Shown: positions 33,759-42,860, counted from the stretch's first letter. The stretch is DNA of 64,000 bases from Caulobacter zeae (GCF_002858925.1 NZ_PJRS01000028.1:120957-184956); one strand, 5' to 3'. Numbers and translations are program-made. Notes: a model not told the origin generated them from the sequence alone.

Positions 33759-34376
33759 ATGTCCAAGCGCCATAGCGCCAAGTACAAGATCGACCGTCGT
33801 ATGGGCGAAAACCTCTGGGGCCGGCCCAAGTCGCCGGTCAACCAGCGGTCCTACGGCCCCGGCCAGCACGGCCAACGCCGCAAGCAGAAGGTTTCGGACT
33901 TCGGCCTGCAGCTGCGCGCCAAGCAAAAGCTGAAGGGCTACTACGGCAACCTGACCGAGAAGCAGTTCGCTCGCACCTACGAGGAAGCCGCCCGTCGCAA
34001 GGGCAACACCTCGGAGAACCTGATCGCCCTGCTCGAGTCGCGCCTGGACGCCATCGTCTACCGCGCCAAGTTCGTGCCGACCGTGTTCGCCGCCCGCCAG
34101 TTCGTGAACCACGGCCACGTGACCGTGAACGGCAAGCGCGTGAACATCCCGTCGTACCGCTGCAAGGCCGGCGACGTGATCGCGGTTCGCGAAAAGTCGC
34201 GCAACATGGCTCTCGTCCTCGAAGCCGTCGCTTCGAACGAGCGTGACTTCGCCGAGTACGTCTCGGTCGACGCCAAGGGCCTGTCGGCCACCTTCGTCCG
34301 CGCTCCGGAACTCTCGGAAGTTCCGTATCCGGTGAAGATGGAACCGAACCTCGTCGTCGAATTCTACGCTTCGTAA
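33759..34376 (+). CDS. rpsD: 30S ribosomal protein S4
   Basis: A 205-residue ribosomal protein S4, which binds 16S rRNA early in small-subunit assembly and helps keep decoding accurate. It begins [20 protein letters not shown] and has the S4 RNA-binding domain [20 protein letters not shown] followed by [19 protein letters not shown], both standard. It is monocistronic with a strong terminator, not in the alpha operon of other S4 genes, as usual in alphaproteobacteria. Confidence 0.97.
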   Translation: MSKRHSAKYKIDRRMGENLWGRPKSPVNQRSYGPGQHGQRRKQKVSDFGLQLRAKQKLKGYYGNLTEKQFARTYEEAARRKGNTSENLIALLESRLDAIVYRAKFVPTVFAARQFVNHGHVTVNGKRVNIPSYRCKAGDVIAVREKSRNMALVLEAVASNERDFAEYVSVDAKGLSATFVRAPELSEVPYPVKMEPNLVVEFYAS

Positions 34377-34402
34377 GACGCGTCGAGCTCGCAAGAGATC
34401 GG

Positions 34403-34434
34403 AAAAGGCCCCGGAGCGATCCGGGGCCTTTTTT
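34403..34434 (+). terminator. Rho-independent terminator of rpsD
   Basis: AAAAGGCCCCGGA (34403-34415) and TCCGGGGCCTTTT (34420-34432) pair perfectly around a GCGA loop and run into TTTTTT. It lies 27 bases after the rpsD stop. Confidence 0.95.
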
Positions 34435-34440
34435 GTTTAT

Positions 34441-34640
34441 GGCCCCTCTCCCTGTGGGAGAGGTGTCGGCGAAGCCGACGCAGAGGGGAGGGGCTATGAA
34501 ATCGGCCCGCGTCGCGGCGGCTGAAAACGGCCCCCTCCGGCCCTTCTGGCCACCTCCCCTGAGGGAGGATCTCATGCGCCAAGATGCTCCCCCTCTGGAG
34601 GAGCTGTCGCGAAGCGACTGAGGGGGCTTGAAACGCGAAA
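34441..34640. repeat. Tandem copies of the CTCCCCC-type intergenic repeat
   Basis: Two repeat units lie head to tail in the 390-base gene-free stretch 34441-34832: one with CCCCTCTCCCTGTGGGAGAGG and GTCGGCGAAGCCGACGCAGAGGGG, the next with CTCCCCCTCTGGAGGAGCTG and TCGCGAAGCGACTGAGGGGG. GCGGCTGAAAACGGCCCCCT between them also recurs at 45947. The rest of the stretch (34641-34832) shows nothing I can name beyond a presumed promoter. Confidence 0.7.
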
Positions 34641-34832
34641 AGCGCCTCCTATCTCCAATGAGCGGGCCGGGCCCCTCTGGCGCAGCGTCTTCACCTCCCC
34701 TCCGAAGGACGCGCGTGATGTCGGACCGCATCGGGTGTTCTCGATGTCTGGGTCCGGGTGTCCCTCCCCCTCGTGCCGGATCCGACATCGGGAACCCCGT
34801 CTCCATTCTTGGACCAGGGACCCGAACGACCC

Positions 34833-35195
34833 ATGCCTCTTCTGATGTGCCCCAACTGCGATGGCTCCATGCAGGCCGTGCAGCGCGCCGGCGTCGAGTT
34901 CGACATGTGCCCCAAGTGCCGGGGCGTGTGGCTCGATCGCGGCGAGCTGGAAAAGCTTATGGCGATGGAGCGCGAAGACGCGCAGGGCGCCGCGCCGCCG
35001 CCGTCCGGTCCGTCGCCCTTCGGCCGTCCGCAGCCCACCTATGAGCAGCGGCCCGAGCCGCGCCGTTATGACGACAACTGGCGCAACGACCACAAGCGCC
35101 ATGACGACCGCAAGCACTACGACCGCGACGACGACTATCGACGTCACGGCCACCACAAGAAGAAGCGCTTCGATCTGTTCGACATCTTCGACTGA
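34833..35195 (+). CDS. TFIIB-type zinc-finger protein
   Basis: A 120-residue protein with an N-terminal zinc ribbon: MCPNCDGSM at residues 5-13 and MCPKCRGVWLDRGELEKL at about 25-42, the zf-TFIIB pattern common in bacteria. The rest is a disordered proline-rich linker followed by a strongly charged Asp/His/Arg/Lys tail ending in RFDLFDIFD. Function is unknown. The ATG at 34833 places the first cysteine pair at once, as in relatives. It precedes htpX by 18 bases and may be co-transcribed. Confidence 0.82.
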   Translation: MPLLMCPNCDGSMQAVQRAGVEFDMCPKCRGVWLDRGELEKLMAMEREDAQGAAPPPSGPSPFGRPQPTYEQRPEPRRYDDNWRNDHKRHDDRKHYDRDDDYRRHGHHKKKRFDLFDIFD

Positions 35196-35213
35196 TCCCC
35201 GCGCAAGAGGACC

Positions 35214-36146
35214 ATGAACCACTTCAAGACCTTCGCCCTGCTGGCCGGCCTGACGGCCCTGTTCGTCGGCGCCGGCTACATGATCGGCGGCCCGACCGGC
35301 ATGCTGATCGCCTTCGTGCTGGCCGCCGGCATGAACGTCTTCTCGTACTGGAACGCCGACAAGATCGTGCTGCGGGCCTACGGCGCCGTCGAGGTCGACG
35401 AGAGCCATCCCGAGCCGCTGGTCAGGAACTACGCCCGCGACGTGGCCGATCTGGCCCAGCGTGCGGGCCTGCCCATGCCGCGGGTCTGCATCATCGACAG
35501 CGACCAGCCCAACGCCTTCGCCACCGGCCGCAACCCCGAGAACGCGGCCGTCGCCGCCACCACGGGCCTGCTGGCCATGCTCGACCGCGACGAGATCCGC
35601 GGCGTCATGGCCCACGAACTGGCCCACGTGAAGAACCGCGACACCCTGACCATGACCGTGACGGCGACCATCGCCGGCGCGATCTCGGCCCTGGCCAACT
35701 TCGCGTTCTTCTTCGGCGGCTCGCGCGAGGACGACGAGCGTCCGGGCGGGATCATCGGAGCCATCGCCCTGGCCATCCTGGCCCCGATCGCCGCCATGCT
35801 GGTGCAGATGGCCATCAGCCGCTCGCGCGAGTACGAGGCCGACCGGGTGGGCGCGCAGATCGCCGGCGACAACCGGGGCCTGGCTCGCGCCCTGGAGAAG
35901 ATCGACGCCTATGCCCGCGGCGGCGTGGTCAACCACGAGGCCGAGCGCAATCCGGCCACGGCCCACATGTTCATCATCAACCCGCTGGCCGGTCGCGGCG
36001 CCGACAACCTGTTCTCGACTCACCCGGCCACCCACAACCGGATCGAGGCCCTGATGAAGCTGGCGATCGGGCAGGGCGCGCGTCAGCGGCTGGGGACGGC
36101 CGTGCCGACCAGTGGTCCGAGCCGTCGGCCGGGGCCGTGGAGCTAG
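35214..36146 (+). CDS. htpX: Zinc metalloprotease HtpX
   Basis: A 310-residue M48 membrane protease that degrades misfolded inner-membrane proteins in concert with FtsH. Features: N-terminal two helices (about 5-45), the zinc motif HELAH in [13 protein letters not shown], the later zinc-ligand region [13 protein letters not shown], and a central membrane pair near residues 140-205. The family tail [11 protein letters not shown] is present. It follows the zinc-ribbon gene and is convergent with the antiporter across a large inverted repeat. Confidence 0.94.
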   Translation: MNHFKTFALLAGLTALFVGAGYMIGGPTGMLIAFVLAAGMNVFSYWNADKIVLRAYGAVEVDESHPEPLVRNYARDVADLAQRAGLPMPRVCIIDSDQPNAFATGRNPENAAVAATTGLLAMLDRDEIRGVMAHELAHVKNRDTLTMTVTATIAGAISALANFAFFFGGSREDDERPGGIIGAIALAILAPIAAMLVQMAISRSREYEADRVGAQIAGDNRGLARALEKIDAYARGGVVNHEAERNPATAHMFIINPLAGRGADNLFSTHPATHNRIEALMKLAIGQGARQRLGTAVPTSGPSRRPGPWS

Positions 36147-36156
36147 AAACACAGCC

Positions 36157-36294
36157 GTCATCCCGGCCGGAGCGGAGCGCAGAGCCGGGACCCAGGAGAC
36201 TGGGCTCCGCGCTTGGTTCATCCGCCCGAGGGCCGTCACCGCGATACGCCGCCCCCTGGGTCCCGGATAAGCCCTGCGGGCTTTCCGGGATGAC
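36157..36294. repeat. Composite nested palindromic repeat
   Basis: The 138-bp element is bounded by GTCATCCCGG (36157-36166) and CCGGGATGAC (36285-36294), with inner arms GGGACCCAGG (36187-36196) and CCTGGGTCCC (36255-36264). It lies between two convergent genes. The outer unit matches the shorter repeat at 54510. Confidence 0.8.
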
Positions 36295-36324
36295 GGCCTT
36301 TAGTGACCCCAGGACGTGGCGCGT

Positions 36325-37635
36325 CTAGCGCGCTGTCGCCGGGGCGGTTCCGCGCGCCGGCTCTTCGTCCTCGTCCTCGTTGAGCGCGCCCAGTTCGCCG
36401 CTCAGGCGGGCCGTGCGGCCATAGACGATCTCGAACAGCGGGCTGGCCATCAGCGTGGTGACGATGGCCATGACCACCAGCATCGAGAACAGGGCCGGGC
36501 CGATGATGCCCTTCTGCAGGCCGATGTTGATGATGATCAGCTCCATCAGGCCGCGGGCGTTCATCAGCGCGCCGATGCCCATGGCCGTGGCGTTGTCCTG
36601 GCCAGTGAGGCGGGCGGCGGCCCAGCAGGCCAGGCCCTTGGCGGCGATCGAGCCGGCCAGGATGACCAGGGCGATGCCCGCCAGGGCCCAGCTGTTGACC
36701 ATGGTCAGCTGGGTGTTGAGGCCCGAGAAGGTGAAGAACATCGGCACCAGCAGCGCCAGCGCGAACGGCTCCAGCTGCTTCTTCAGCTCGCGGGTCAGGA
36801 GGCCGCGCGGCATGGCCGCGCCGAGGATGAAGCCGCCGAACACCGAGTGCAGGCCGGCCGCGTCCATGGCCCAGGCGCTGAGCATGAACAGCACCACGAT
36901 CACGCCCAGCAGCGTGAGGGTGACCTTGCCTTCGCGCTCGGCCCAGCGGCCAAGGGGCGCCAGGAGCTTGGGGCCCACGGTCAGCATGAACAGGGCGAAC
37001 AGGCCGCCGCCGATGATCGCCTTCAGGGCCACGACCGCGCCGCCGCCCAGGCTGGCCAGCACGATGGCCAGCACCGTCCAGGCGCCGGCGTCGTCGATCG
37101 CGCCCGCCGACAGCGACAGCGAGCCGAGCGGGGTCTTGGTCAGGCCGCGCTCCTGGATGATCCGAGCCAGCACCGGGAAGGCGGTGATCGAGATCGCCGC
37201 GCCCATGAACAGGGTGGCCTGGAAGGGCTGCACGCCCTTGCCGAACAGGTTCAGGCTCATCAGCCACGGCGTCAGCAGGATCGCCACCAGGAACGGCGCG
37301 GTCATGCCCGACAGCGACACGGCCATGGCGCTCTTGGCGTTGGCCTTGAAGTGATCGCTGCGGAAGCCGACGCCGACCAGGAACATGTAGAGGCCAACGC
37401 CCAGCTGGGCGCCGACATAGAGGATCGACTTGGTCTCCTTGGGGAACAGCATGTGCTGGATGTCGGGCGCCAGGAGGCCCAGCAGCGACGGACCCAGGAT
37501 CACGCCGGCGATCATCTCGCCCACCACCTGCGGCTGGTCGAAGAACCGCTTCACCACCCAGCCCATCGCGCGGCAGGCCGCCACGATCACCGCCATCTGC
37601 AGGAAAAAGGCTACGCTCAACTCAGCCGTCGTCAT
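36325..37635 (-). CDS. Cation:proton antiporter (Kef/CPA2 type)
   Basis: A 436-residue inner-membrane exchanger of the CPA2 family with about twelve helices. Typical segments are QVVGEMIAGVILGPSLLG near the N-terminus, the ion-binding SAGAIDDAGAWTVLAI, and FGGFILGAAMPRG. There is no C-terminal TrkA-N domain, so it is shorter than KefB/C and probably exchanges Na+ or K+ for protons without NAD-type control. It is monocistronic with about 150 bases to the next, divergent gene. Confidence 0.9.
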   Translation of the reverse strand: MTTAELSVAFFLQMAVIVAACRAMGWVVKRFFDQPQVVGEMIAGVILGPSLLGLLAPDIQHMLFPKETKSILYVGAQLGVGLYMFLVGVGFRSDHFKANAKSAMAVSLSGMTAPFLVAILLTPWLMSLNLFGKGVQPFQATLFMGAAISITAFPVLARIIQERGLTKTPLGSLSLSAGAIDDAGAWTVLAIVLASLGGGAVVALKAIIGGGLFALFMLTVGPKLLAPLGRWAEREGKVTLTLLGVIVVLFMLSAWAMDAAGLHSVFGGFILGAAMPRGLLTRELKKQLEPFALALLVPMFFTFSGLNTQLTMVNSWALAGIALVILAGSIAAKGLACWAAARLTGQDNATAMGIGALMNARGLMELIIINIGLQKGIIGPALFSMLVVMAIVTTLMASPLFEIVYGRTARLSGELGALNEDEDEEPARGTAPATAR

Positions 37636-37716
37636 GCGGCCGTCCCCCTTCGAATACGCCGCGTGACGCGGTCGCGTTTCATCCCTGCGCCGACGCTAGC
37701 AACGAACGTCGTTCTG

Positions 37717-37728
37717 GACAACGTTGTC
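37717..37728. promoter_or_regulatory. LacI-family-like operator palindrome
   Basis: GACAACGTTGTC is a perfect 12-bp palindrome with a central CG, the shape of LacI/GalR operators. It is 62 bases upstream of the sialidase-like gene and 82 bases from the divergent antiporter gene. Confidence 0.5.
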
Positions 37729-37790
37729 AGAATTGAATGTTACCGTTCACTGTGGAGGCTGGGCCCCAAAGCGTTCGTGTGGGAGGCCCG

Positions 37791-38966
37791 ATGATGATCC
37801 GGAACCTGGCGGCGGCCGTCGCGGCCCTGGCCCTGACGGCGGGCGCGGCGCCCTACACCGTGGCCCCTGGCCTGTTCGAGGCCGGCGAGCCGGATCTGGG
37901 CCTGAAGTCCTCACCGGGAACCGAGACCTTCACCGTCTTCGCGCCGACGGAAGGCTCCGACAAGTTCAGCAACGGCGTGGTGCTGATCCCCTTCCAGGGC
38001 CGCCTCTACGCCCAGTGGCAAAGCTCGGCCCGCGATGAGGATTCGGCGGACACCTGGGTCGCCTACGCCGTCAGCGACGATGGCCGGACCTGGGCCGCGC
38101 CCAAGGCGCTGGCGCCGGCCGGGCGGGGCGGGGTGATGCGCTCGAGCGGCGGCTGGTGGACGGACGGGCAGACCCTGGTCGCCTACGCCAATGTCTGGCC
38201 CGAGGGCTTCCAGTCAGGGGCGGGCGGATACGCCGAATATCGCATCAGCCGCGACGGCGTGACCTGGAGCCGGCCTCGGCGGGTCACGGGCGCCGACGGC
38301 GCGCCGGTCGAGGGCGTGATCGAGCAGGATCCGCACCTCATCGACGGCCGGGTGATGACCGCCTTCCACCTGCGGCCAGGCATGATCGCCAGGCCGTTCT
38401 TCACCGACGATCCGCTGGGCCTGACGGGCTGGACGCAGGGGCAGATGGAGAACCTGCCGCGCGACGCCTCGAACGCCGCGGCCGCGCACGAGCGTCGCCT
38501 CAGCCGCGAGATCGAGCCCAGCCTGTTCCGTCGCGCAGACGGCTGCGCGGTGATGGTGTTCCGGGACGAAGAACTGAGTTTCCGCCAGCTGGCGTCGGAG
38601 AGCTGCGACCTGGGCGTCTCGTGGACGACGCCGGTCCTGACCGCCATGCCCGACGCCCGCGCCAAGCAGAGCGCCGGCAACCTGCCGGGCGGAACGGCCT
38701 ATCTCGTCAACGCGCCCAACAGCGATCGCCCGCGCCTGCCGCTGGCGGTGACCCTGTCCGCCGACGGCCGAACCTTCGACCGCAGTTTCCGCCTGCGCGG
38801 CCAGGACGATCTTCAGCCGCTGCGTTTCGAGGGCAAGTACAAGCGGCTGGGCTACCACTATCCCAAGAGCGTGGTGTGGAACGGCGCCCTGTGGGTGGGC
38901 TACGCCGCCAACAAGGAGGACGTGCAGGTCACCCGGGTGCCGCTGCCGGCGCTGGAGGGCCGTTGA
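37791..38966 (+). CDS. Secreted sialidase-like beta-propeller protein
   Basis: A 391-residue exported protein (signal AAAVAALALTAGAA) of the sialidase/neuraminidase propeller superfamily. Asp-box repeats S-x-D-G-x-T-W are visible: SDDGRTWAAP, SRDGVTWSRP, and a late SADGRTFDRS. Residues normally forming the sialidase arginine triad cannot be confirmed by eye, so glycosidase activity is uncertain. The GGGAGG before the tandem ATG codons fixes the start at 37791 or 37794. A LacI-type palindrome upstream suggests sugar-controlled expression. Confidence 0.78.
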   Translation: MMIRNLAAAVAALALTAGAAPYTVAPGLFEAGEPDLGLKSSPGTETFTVFAPTEGSDKFSNGVVLIPFQGRLYAQWQSSARDEDSADTWVAYAVSDDGRTWAAPKALAPAGRGGVMRSSGGWWTDGQTLVAYANVWPEGFQSGAGGYAEYRISRDGVTWSRPRRVTGADGAPVEGVIEQDPHLIDGRVMTAFHLRPGMIARPFFTDDPLGLTGWTQGQMENLPRDASNAAAAHERRLSREIEPSLFRRADGCAVMVFRDEELSFRQLASESCDLGVSWTTPVLTAMPDARAKQSAGNLPGGTAYLVNAPNSDRPRLPLAVTLSADGRTFDRSFRLRGQDDLQPLRFEGKYKRLGYHYPKSVVWNGALWVGYAANKEDVQVTRVPLPALEGR

Positions 38967-38976
38967 GATCGGGGCG

Positions 38977-39408
38977 CTAAGGCAGCCTCACCGCCGTCGG
39001 CGGCGGAAACTGATCGAGCTCCGAGATCGACGAGGTGAACTGGCCGCGCATGTAGGGGGGCGGCTGGGTCCACTGCGGCTCGTAGCCGTGGCTGAGGGGC
39101 TGCATCGGGATCCGGGTCAGCGGCAAGGGGGGCTCATACACCCAACCGACGCGCACCCCGCAGGCCCGGAAGTCGGAGGCGCTGTCGGCGCGGCAGCGGA
39201 AGCCGTCGGCGGTCGCCTGGCAGTCGTCGACCCTGACGGCCGGCTTGAAGCAGGTGCCTCTGCGCTTGGCCTTGGCCTGGGCCTTGTCGGTGGCCAGGCG
39301 CATGGCCTCTTCCCGGGTGGAGGCCTTGGCCCAGTGCCAGTTCGACGCCACGGCGCCGCCGGCCGCCAATGACATCGCCAGTCCGATCAGGATGACCTGA
39401 GCCCTCAT
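38977..39408 (-). CDS. Exported hypothetical protein with paired cysteines
   Basis: A 143-residue secreted protein: signal peptide ends near GGAVASNW. The mature part is basic at first (REEAMRLATDKAQAKAKRRG) and carries four cysteines (GTCFKPAV, VDDCQAT, FRCRADS, RACGVRV) that could form two disulfides, then a proline-rich C-terminus. No known domain. The ATG at 39408 has GGGAGGA in front, which decides it against a start five codons earlier. Confidence 0.65.
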   Translation of the reverse strand: MRAQVILIGLAMSLAAGGAVASNWHWAKASTREEAMRLATDKAQAKAKRRGTCFKPAVRVDDCQATADGFRCRADSASDFRACGVRVGWVYEPPLPLTRIPMQPLSHGYEPQWTQPPPYMRGQFTSSISELDQFPPPTAVRLP

Positions 39409-39501
39409 GTCGCGTCCTCCCATAGTCGGAGGATTTCGACAGGTGTGCGAGCAGGCGTCAACAATCTTTGCGGGTGATTTTGGTGCGTTCCCCCTTTGAG
39501 G

Positions 39502-39984
39502 CTACTGCACCAGCGGCGCGCGCGAAGGGTCCTGCCGGACGATCTCGCGGATGCCGACCAGGGTGGTGAACGAGCGCACGCGGCGGTCGTCGTTCAGCAC
39601 CTCGTTGGTGAAGGCCTCGTAGGCCTCCATGGTCGGCACGGTGACCAGCAGGACGAAATCGGTGCTGCCGGTGACGTGCCAGGCGCTGAGCACCTCCTTG
39701 CGGGCGGCCACGCCGGCGGCGAAGGCGTTGTAGATCGCGCTGCCCTCGCGCTCCATCTGCACCAGCACGTGCATGGTCAGGCCGGCATTGAGGCGGGCGG
39801 GATCGACGATGGCGACGTCGGCGACGATCACGCCTTCCTTGCGCAGCCGTCGCAGGCGGCGCAGCACCGCGCTTTCGGAAAGCCCGACCTTCTCGGCCAG
39901 GCTGCGGGCCGGTTCGAGGTTGTTGCGGCGGACCAGTTCCAGCAGGCGGCGGTCAAAGTTGTCGAGGGTGACGGATTTCGTCAT
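39502..39984 (-). CDS. Lrp/AsnC-family regulator
   Basis: A 160-residue leucine-responsive-type regulator. The N-terminal helix-turn-helix reads LAEKVGLSESAVLRRLRRL and the C-terminal RAM effector domain contains AWHVTGSTDFVLLVTV. It starts at the ATG 39984 (MTKSVTLDNFDRRLLELVRR) rather than the long antisense frame above it. It is divergent from an EamA exporter by 84 bases; regulators of this type commonly control an amino-acid exporter next door, so the exporter is the likely target. Confidence 0.9.
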   Translation of the reverse strand: MTKSVTLDNFDRRLLELVRRNNLEPARSLAEKVGLSESAVLRRLRRLRKEGVIVADVAIVDPARLNAGLTMHVLVQMEREGSAIYNAFAAGVAARKEVLSAWHVTGSTDFVLLVTVPTMEAYEAFTNEVLNDDRRVRSFTTLVGIREIVRQDPSRAPLVQ

Positions 39985-40068
39985 CTGGCCTGCCCATCTC
40001 GCCTGTTTTGAGCGGTATACGACGAATTTCGGCGAGAAGCGCCAACCGTCCGGTATTAGGTTGCGCTC

Positions 40069-40983
40069 ATGTCCGCCGCCGCCCTCCGCCGTCCCGCGCT
40101 CGACGCGCTGTTGCCCTATGCGGCCCTGTTCGGCGGCATGGTGAGCCTGGCCGGCGGCACGTCCTTCGCCAAGACCCTGTTTCCGGCGGTGGGCGCCCAG
40201 GGCGTCTCGGCCTATCGCGTCGGCTTCGCGGCCGTGCTGCTGCTGCTGCTGTGGCGGCCGTGGCGGTTTCGCCTGACGCGCCAGGACCTCATGAGCGTCG
40301 CCTTCTACGGCGCGGCGACCGGGGTGATGAACCTCTGCTTCTACATGGCGCTGCGGACCATCCCGCTGGGGGTGGCCATCGCCATCGAGTTCCTCGGCCC
40401 GCTGACCCTGTCGCTGCTGCATGCGCGCAAGGTCAGCCATTTCCTCTGCATCGGCCTGGCCGCCTTCGGCCTGCTGCTGCTGTTGCCGCTAAAGCTGGGC
40501 GGACCTGCGCTCGACCCGGTCGGCGTCGGCTTCGCCTTGGCGGCGGCCGTCTGCTGGGCGCTCTACATCATCGCCGGCAAGCGTATCGGCCACCTGCACG
40601 GCGGCCGTTCGGTGGCCATGGGCATGGGCGTGGCGGCGATGATCGTCGTGCCGTTCGGCGTCGTCTCGGCCGGCGCGACCCTGCTCGACCCGCACCTGAT
40701 GCTGCTGGGCCTGGTGGTCGCCGTCTGCTCCAGCGCCGTGCCCTATTCGCTGGAGATGGTCGCCCTCAAGCGCATTCCCAAGCGCACCTTCGGGGTCATG
40801 CTCAGCGTCGAGCCGGCGATCGGGGCCATAGCCGGCCTGCTGGTGCTGTCCGAGCACCTGTCGCTGCAACAGTGGGCCGCCATCGCCTGCATCGTCGCCG
40901 CCTCGGCCGGCGCGATCCTGACCACGACGCCCGAAAACGCCGTGGTCGAGGATCCCGAGGCGCTGGAGCGGCCGGGGGCCTAA
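40069..40983 (+). CDS. EamA-family exporter, RhtA-like
   Basis: A 304-residue ten-helix transporter of the drug/metabolite superfamily, with two EamA halves. LPYAALFGGMVSLAGGTSFAK and the inverted second copy (AAAVCWALYIIAGKRI) are visible, and FYMALRTIPLGVAIAIEFLGP matches the RhtA threonine/homoserine exporter branch. It is controlled by the divergent Lrp-type gene by position. Its stop overlaps the convergent hydrolase gene by four bases. Confidence 0.88.
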   Translation: MSAAALRRPALDALLPYAALFGGMVSLAGGTSFAKTLFPAVGAQGVSAYRVGFAAVLLLLLWRPWRFRLTRQDLMSVAFYGAATGVMNLCFYMALRTIPLGVAIAIEFLGPLTLSLLHARKVSHFLCIGLAAFGLLLLLPLKLGGPALDPVGVGFALAAAVCWALYIIAGKRIGHLHGGRSVAMGMGVAAMIVVPFGVVSAGATLLDPHLMLLGLVVAVCSSAVPYSLEMVALKRIPKRTFGVMLSVEPAIGAIAGLLVLSEHLSLQQWAAIACIVAASAGAILTTTPENAVVEDPEALERPGA

Positions 40984-42116
40984 GGGGCCTCCACCGGCAT
41001 CAGCCGGCTGTATTCCCAGGCCCAGGGCATGCCGGTCTCGCCCAGCGCCGCCTTGACGACGGAGGGGAAGACTCGCTGGCCGTCGCCGCTGTTGGTCAGG
41101 ATCACCACGCAGCGCCGGCGCTTTTCGACGCAGACCATCATGTTGTCGGTGATGTCGTTGTGGCCGCCCTTGAAGAAGGCCCGGCCTTGCGGTCCTTCGA
41201 AGGTGACGACGCCGACGCCGGCCGCCAGCTCGATCCTGGCGTTGTCGGGATTGGTCTCTTCCGACAGGGTCGGGAACTCCGAGCGCGAGACGATCGGCAG
41301 GCTGCCGCGCGTGAACTCGGCGCGGGCCTTCGGCGACAGGCCCCAGCCGCCGGCCATGGCCGCCGCCAGCTTGCCCATGTCGTCGATGGTGGTGTCCAGC
41401 GAGCCGGCCGCCTTGACGCTGGAGCGGTCGTCGTGCGGCTGCCACTTGCCGCCTTCCTCGCGGCCGTCGGCGATGTCGGGCGCGAAGTCGTCGCGCCAGA
41501 CCATGCCCGAGCGGCTCATGCCCAGCGGCTTGAACAGGCGCCGGTCCATGTCCTCGCCGACCTTCACGCCGAGGCCCTGCTCGATGACGAACTGCATCAG
41601 GTTGATGCCTTCGCCGGCATAGGCGTAACGGCTGCCGGGCTCGAACTTGATGTCCAGCTTCTCGTCGGGGTTCAGCCAGCGGAAGTTTGGAAATCCCGCC
41701 GAGTGGCTGAGCAGGATGCGGGGGGTGATCTTCTTCCAGCGCTCGTCGCCGGCCAGGTCGGCATAGGCCTTGTAGTCGGGCAGGGGCTTGGGCAGGTAGG
41801 TCGCGATCGGCGTGTCGAGGTCGAGCTTGCCTTCGTCGACCAGCATCATGACGTAGTAGGCGAACACCGCCTTGGTGATCGAGGCGGCATACATCACCGT
41901 TTGCGGGTTCAGCGGGTCGCCCTTCTCGTTGCGGACGCCCTGGGTCGTCACATGCGCGACCTTGCCGTTCTCGATCACGGCGACGGCTACGCCGGGAACC
42001 TTGCCCAGGGCCATCAGCCGGGCGATCTCGGCGTCGAGTTTCGGATTTTCGGCATGCGCCGCCCCTGCGGCCAGACACAAGGCGGCCGCCGCCCACGCCA
42101 GAGACTTTCCACGCAT
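40980..42116 (-). CDS. Serine hydrolase, beta-lactamase family
   Basis: A 378-residue exported serine hydrolase with signal peptide ending AAGAAHA. The catalytic Ser-x-x-Lys is in YAASITKAVF, the second motif is YAYAGEGI (the Y-S-G-E-G type), and the third is HNDIT late in the chain. It resembles esterases and D-aminopeptidases more than resistance enzymes. The ATG at 42116 begins the leader; codons above it overlap the divergent lipoprotein gene. Confidence 0.85.
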   Translation of the reverse strand: MRGKSLAWAAAALCLAAGAAHAENPKLDAEIARLMALGKVPGVAVAVIENGKVAHVTTQGVRNEKGDPLNPQTVMYAASITKAVFAYYVMMLVDEGKLDLDTPIATYLPKPLPDYKAYADLAGDERWKKITPRILLSHSAGFPNFRWLNPDEKLDIKFEPGSRYAYAGEGINLMQFVIEQGLGVKVGEDMDRRLFKPLGMSRSGMVWRDDFAPDIADGREEGGKWQPHDDRSSVKAAGSLDTTIDDMGKLAAAMAGGWGLSPKARAEFTRGSLPIVSRSEFPTLSEETNPDNARIELAAGVGVVTFEGPQGRAFFKGGHNDITDNMMVCVEKRRRCVVILTNSGDGQRVFPSVVKAALGETGMPWAWEYSRLMPVEAP

Positions 42117-42169
42117 TTCCAGAGGCCCCACTGTTGCGCGCACCCTCGCGCCGGGCGACCTTGGAGCCC

Positions 42170-42550
42170 ATGGGCGTCATTTTCAACCGCCGCGTGCTGC
42201 TGGCCGGGCTGCTGCTTTCGGGATGCGCGACCGTTCCGTCGCGCCCGCCGCGCCTGTTGCCGGGCGACCCGGAGCTCTATGGAGAGCTCGAGCCGCTGCT
42301 CGATGTCCGCTCGGAGCCCGACGCCCTTGTGATCCGCCTGAAGTCGCAGGGCTGCCTGCGCAAGGAGGACCTGCGCTTCTTTGTCGAGGGCAAGGACGCG
42401 ATCCCCGACGTCGCCTTTGCGCGCAGGCGGCTGGAGACCTGCAAGACGACGGGGCCTGGCTCGGCGGAGATAAGGTTCGGCTGGAGCGAGTTGGGAATTG
42501 CAGGCGCGACGGCGGTGCGGGTGCTCAATCCGATCGGGAAAGCCGGCTAG
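42170..42550 (+). CDS. Small lipoprotein, two-cysteine family B
   Basis: A 126-residue lipoprotein with lipobox LLLSGC (Cys18). The mature part parallels the lipoprotein at 31994: LVIRLKSQGCLRKEDLRF, a second cysteine in RRRLETCKT, and the end TAVRVLNPIG. Function unknown. It overlaps the convergent lipoprotein gene by four bases and is divergent from the hydrolase gene. Confidence 0.75.
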   Translation: MGVIFNRRVLLAGLLLSGCATVPSRPPRLLPGDPELYGELEPLLDVRSEPDALVIRLKSQGCLRKEDLRFFVEGKDAIPDVAFARRRLETCKTTGPGSAEIRFGWSELGIAGATAVRVLNPIGKAG

Positions 42551-42813
42551 CGCGAGGGCTCCTGGATCAAGCCGGTCTTGGCCGGCGCGCCCTGCTTTTC
42601 CAGTTCACGATGCAGACAGGCGATGCGGCCGTAGGCGGCGTCTTGCGGGACGATCAACTGCGGCCGTCCATCCGAGCCGATATGCAGCCACTCGCGCGGC
42701 GCGCCGCAGGTCCTGACGACGGCGTCCAACTGTTCGGGGCTGGGCCACGTGGCCGGCTTGGGGGAGCAGCCGGCGATGACCGCGAGAGCGGCGAATGCGA
42801 ACGAAAGCTTCAT
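42547..42813 (-). CDS. Small lipoprotein
   Basis: An 88-residue lipoprotein: signal and lipobox VIAGC (Cys16), then a 70-residue mature domain with two further cysteines (RTCGAPREW and RIACLHREL) likely to be bonded. No family recognised. It is the last gene in a co-directional run from bolA and is separated from the thioesterase gene by about 47 bases. Confidence 0.65.
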   Translation of the reverse strand: MKLSFAFAALAVIAGCSPKPATWPSPEQLDAVVRTCGAPREWLHIGSDGRPQLIVPQDAAYGRIACLHRELEKQGAPAKTGLIQEPSR

Positions 42814-42860
42814 GCGGTGAAGCTTGGAGCGACGCGCGCGCGAAGGTCAACCGAAGCGGC

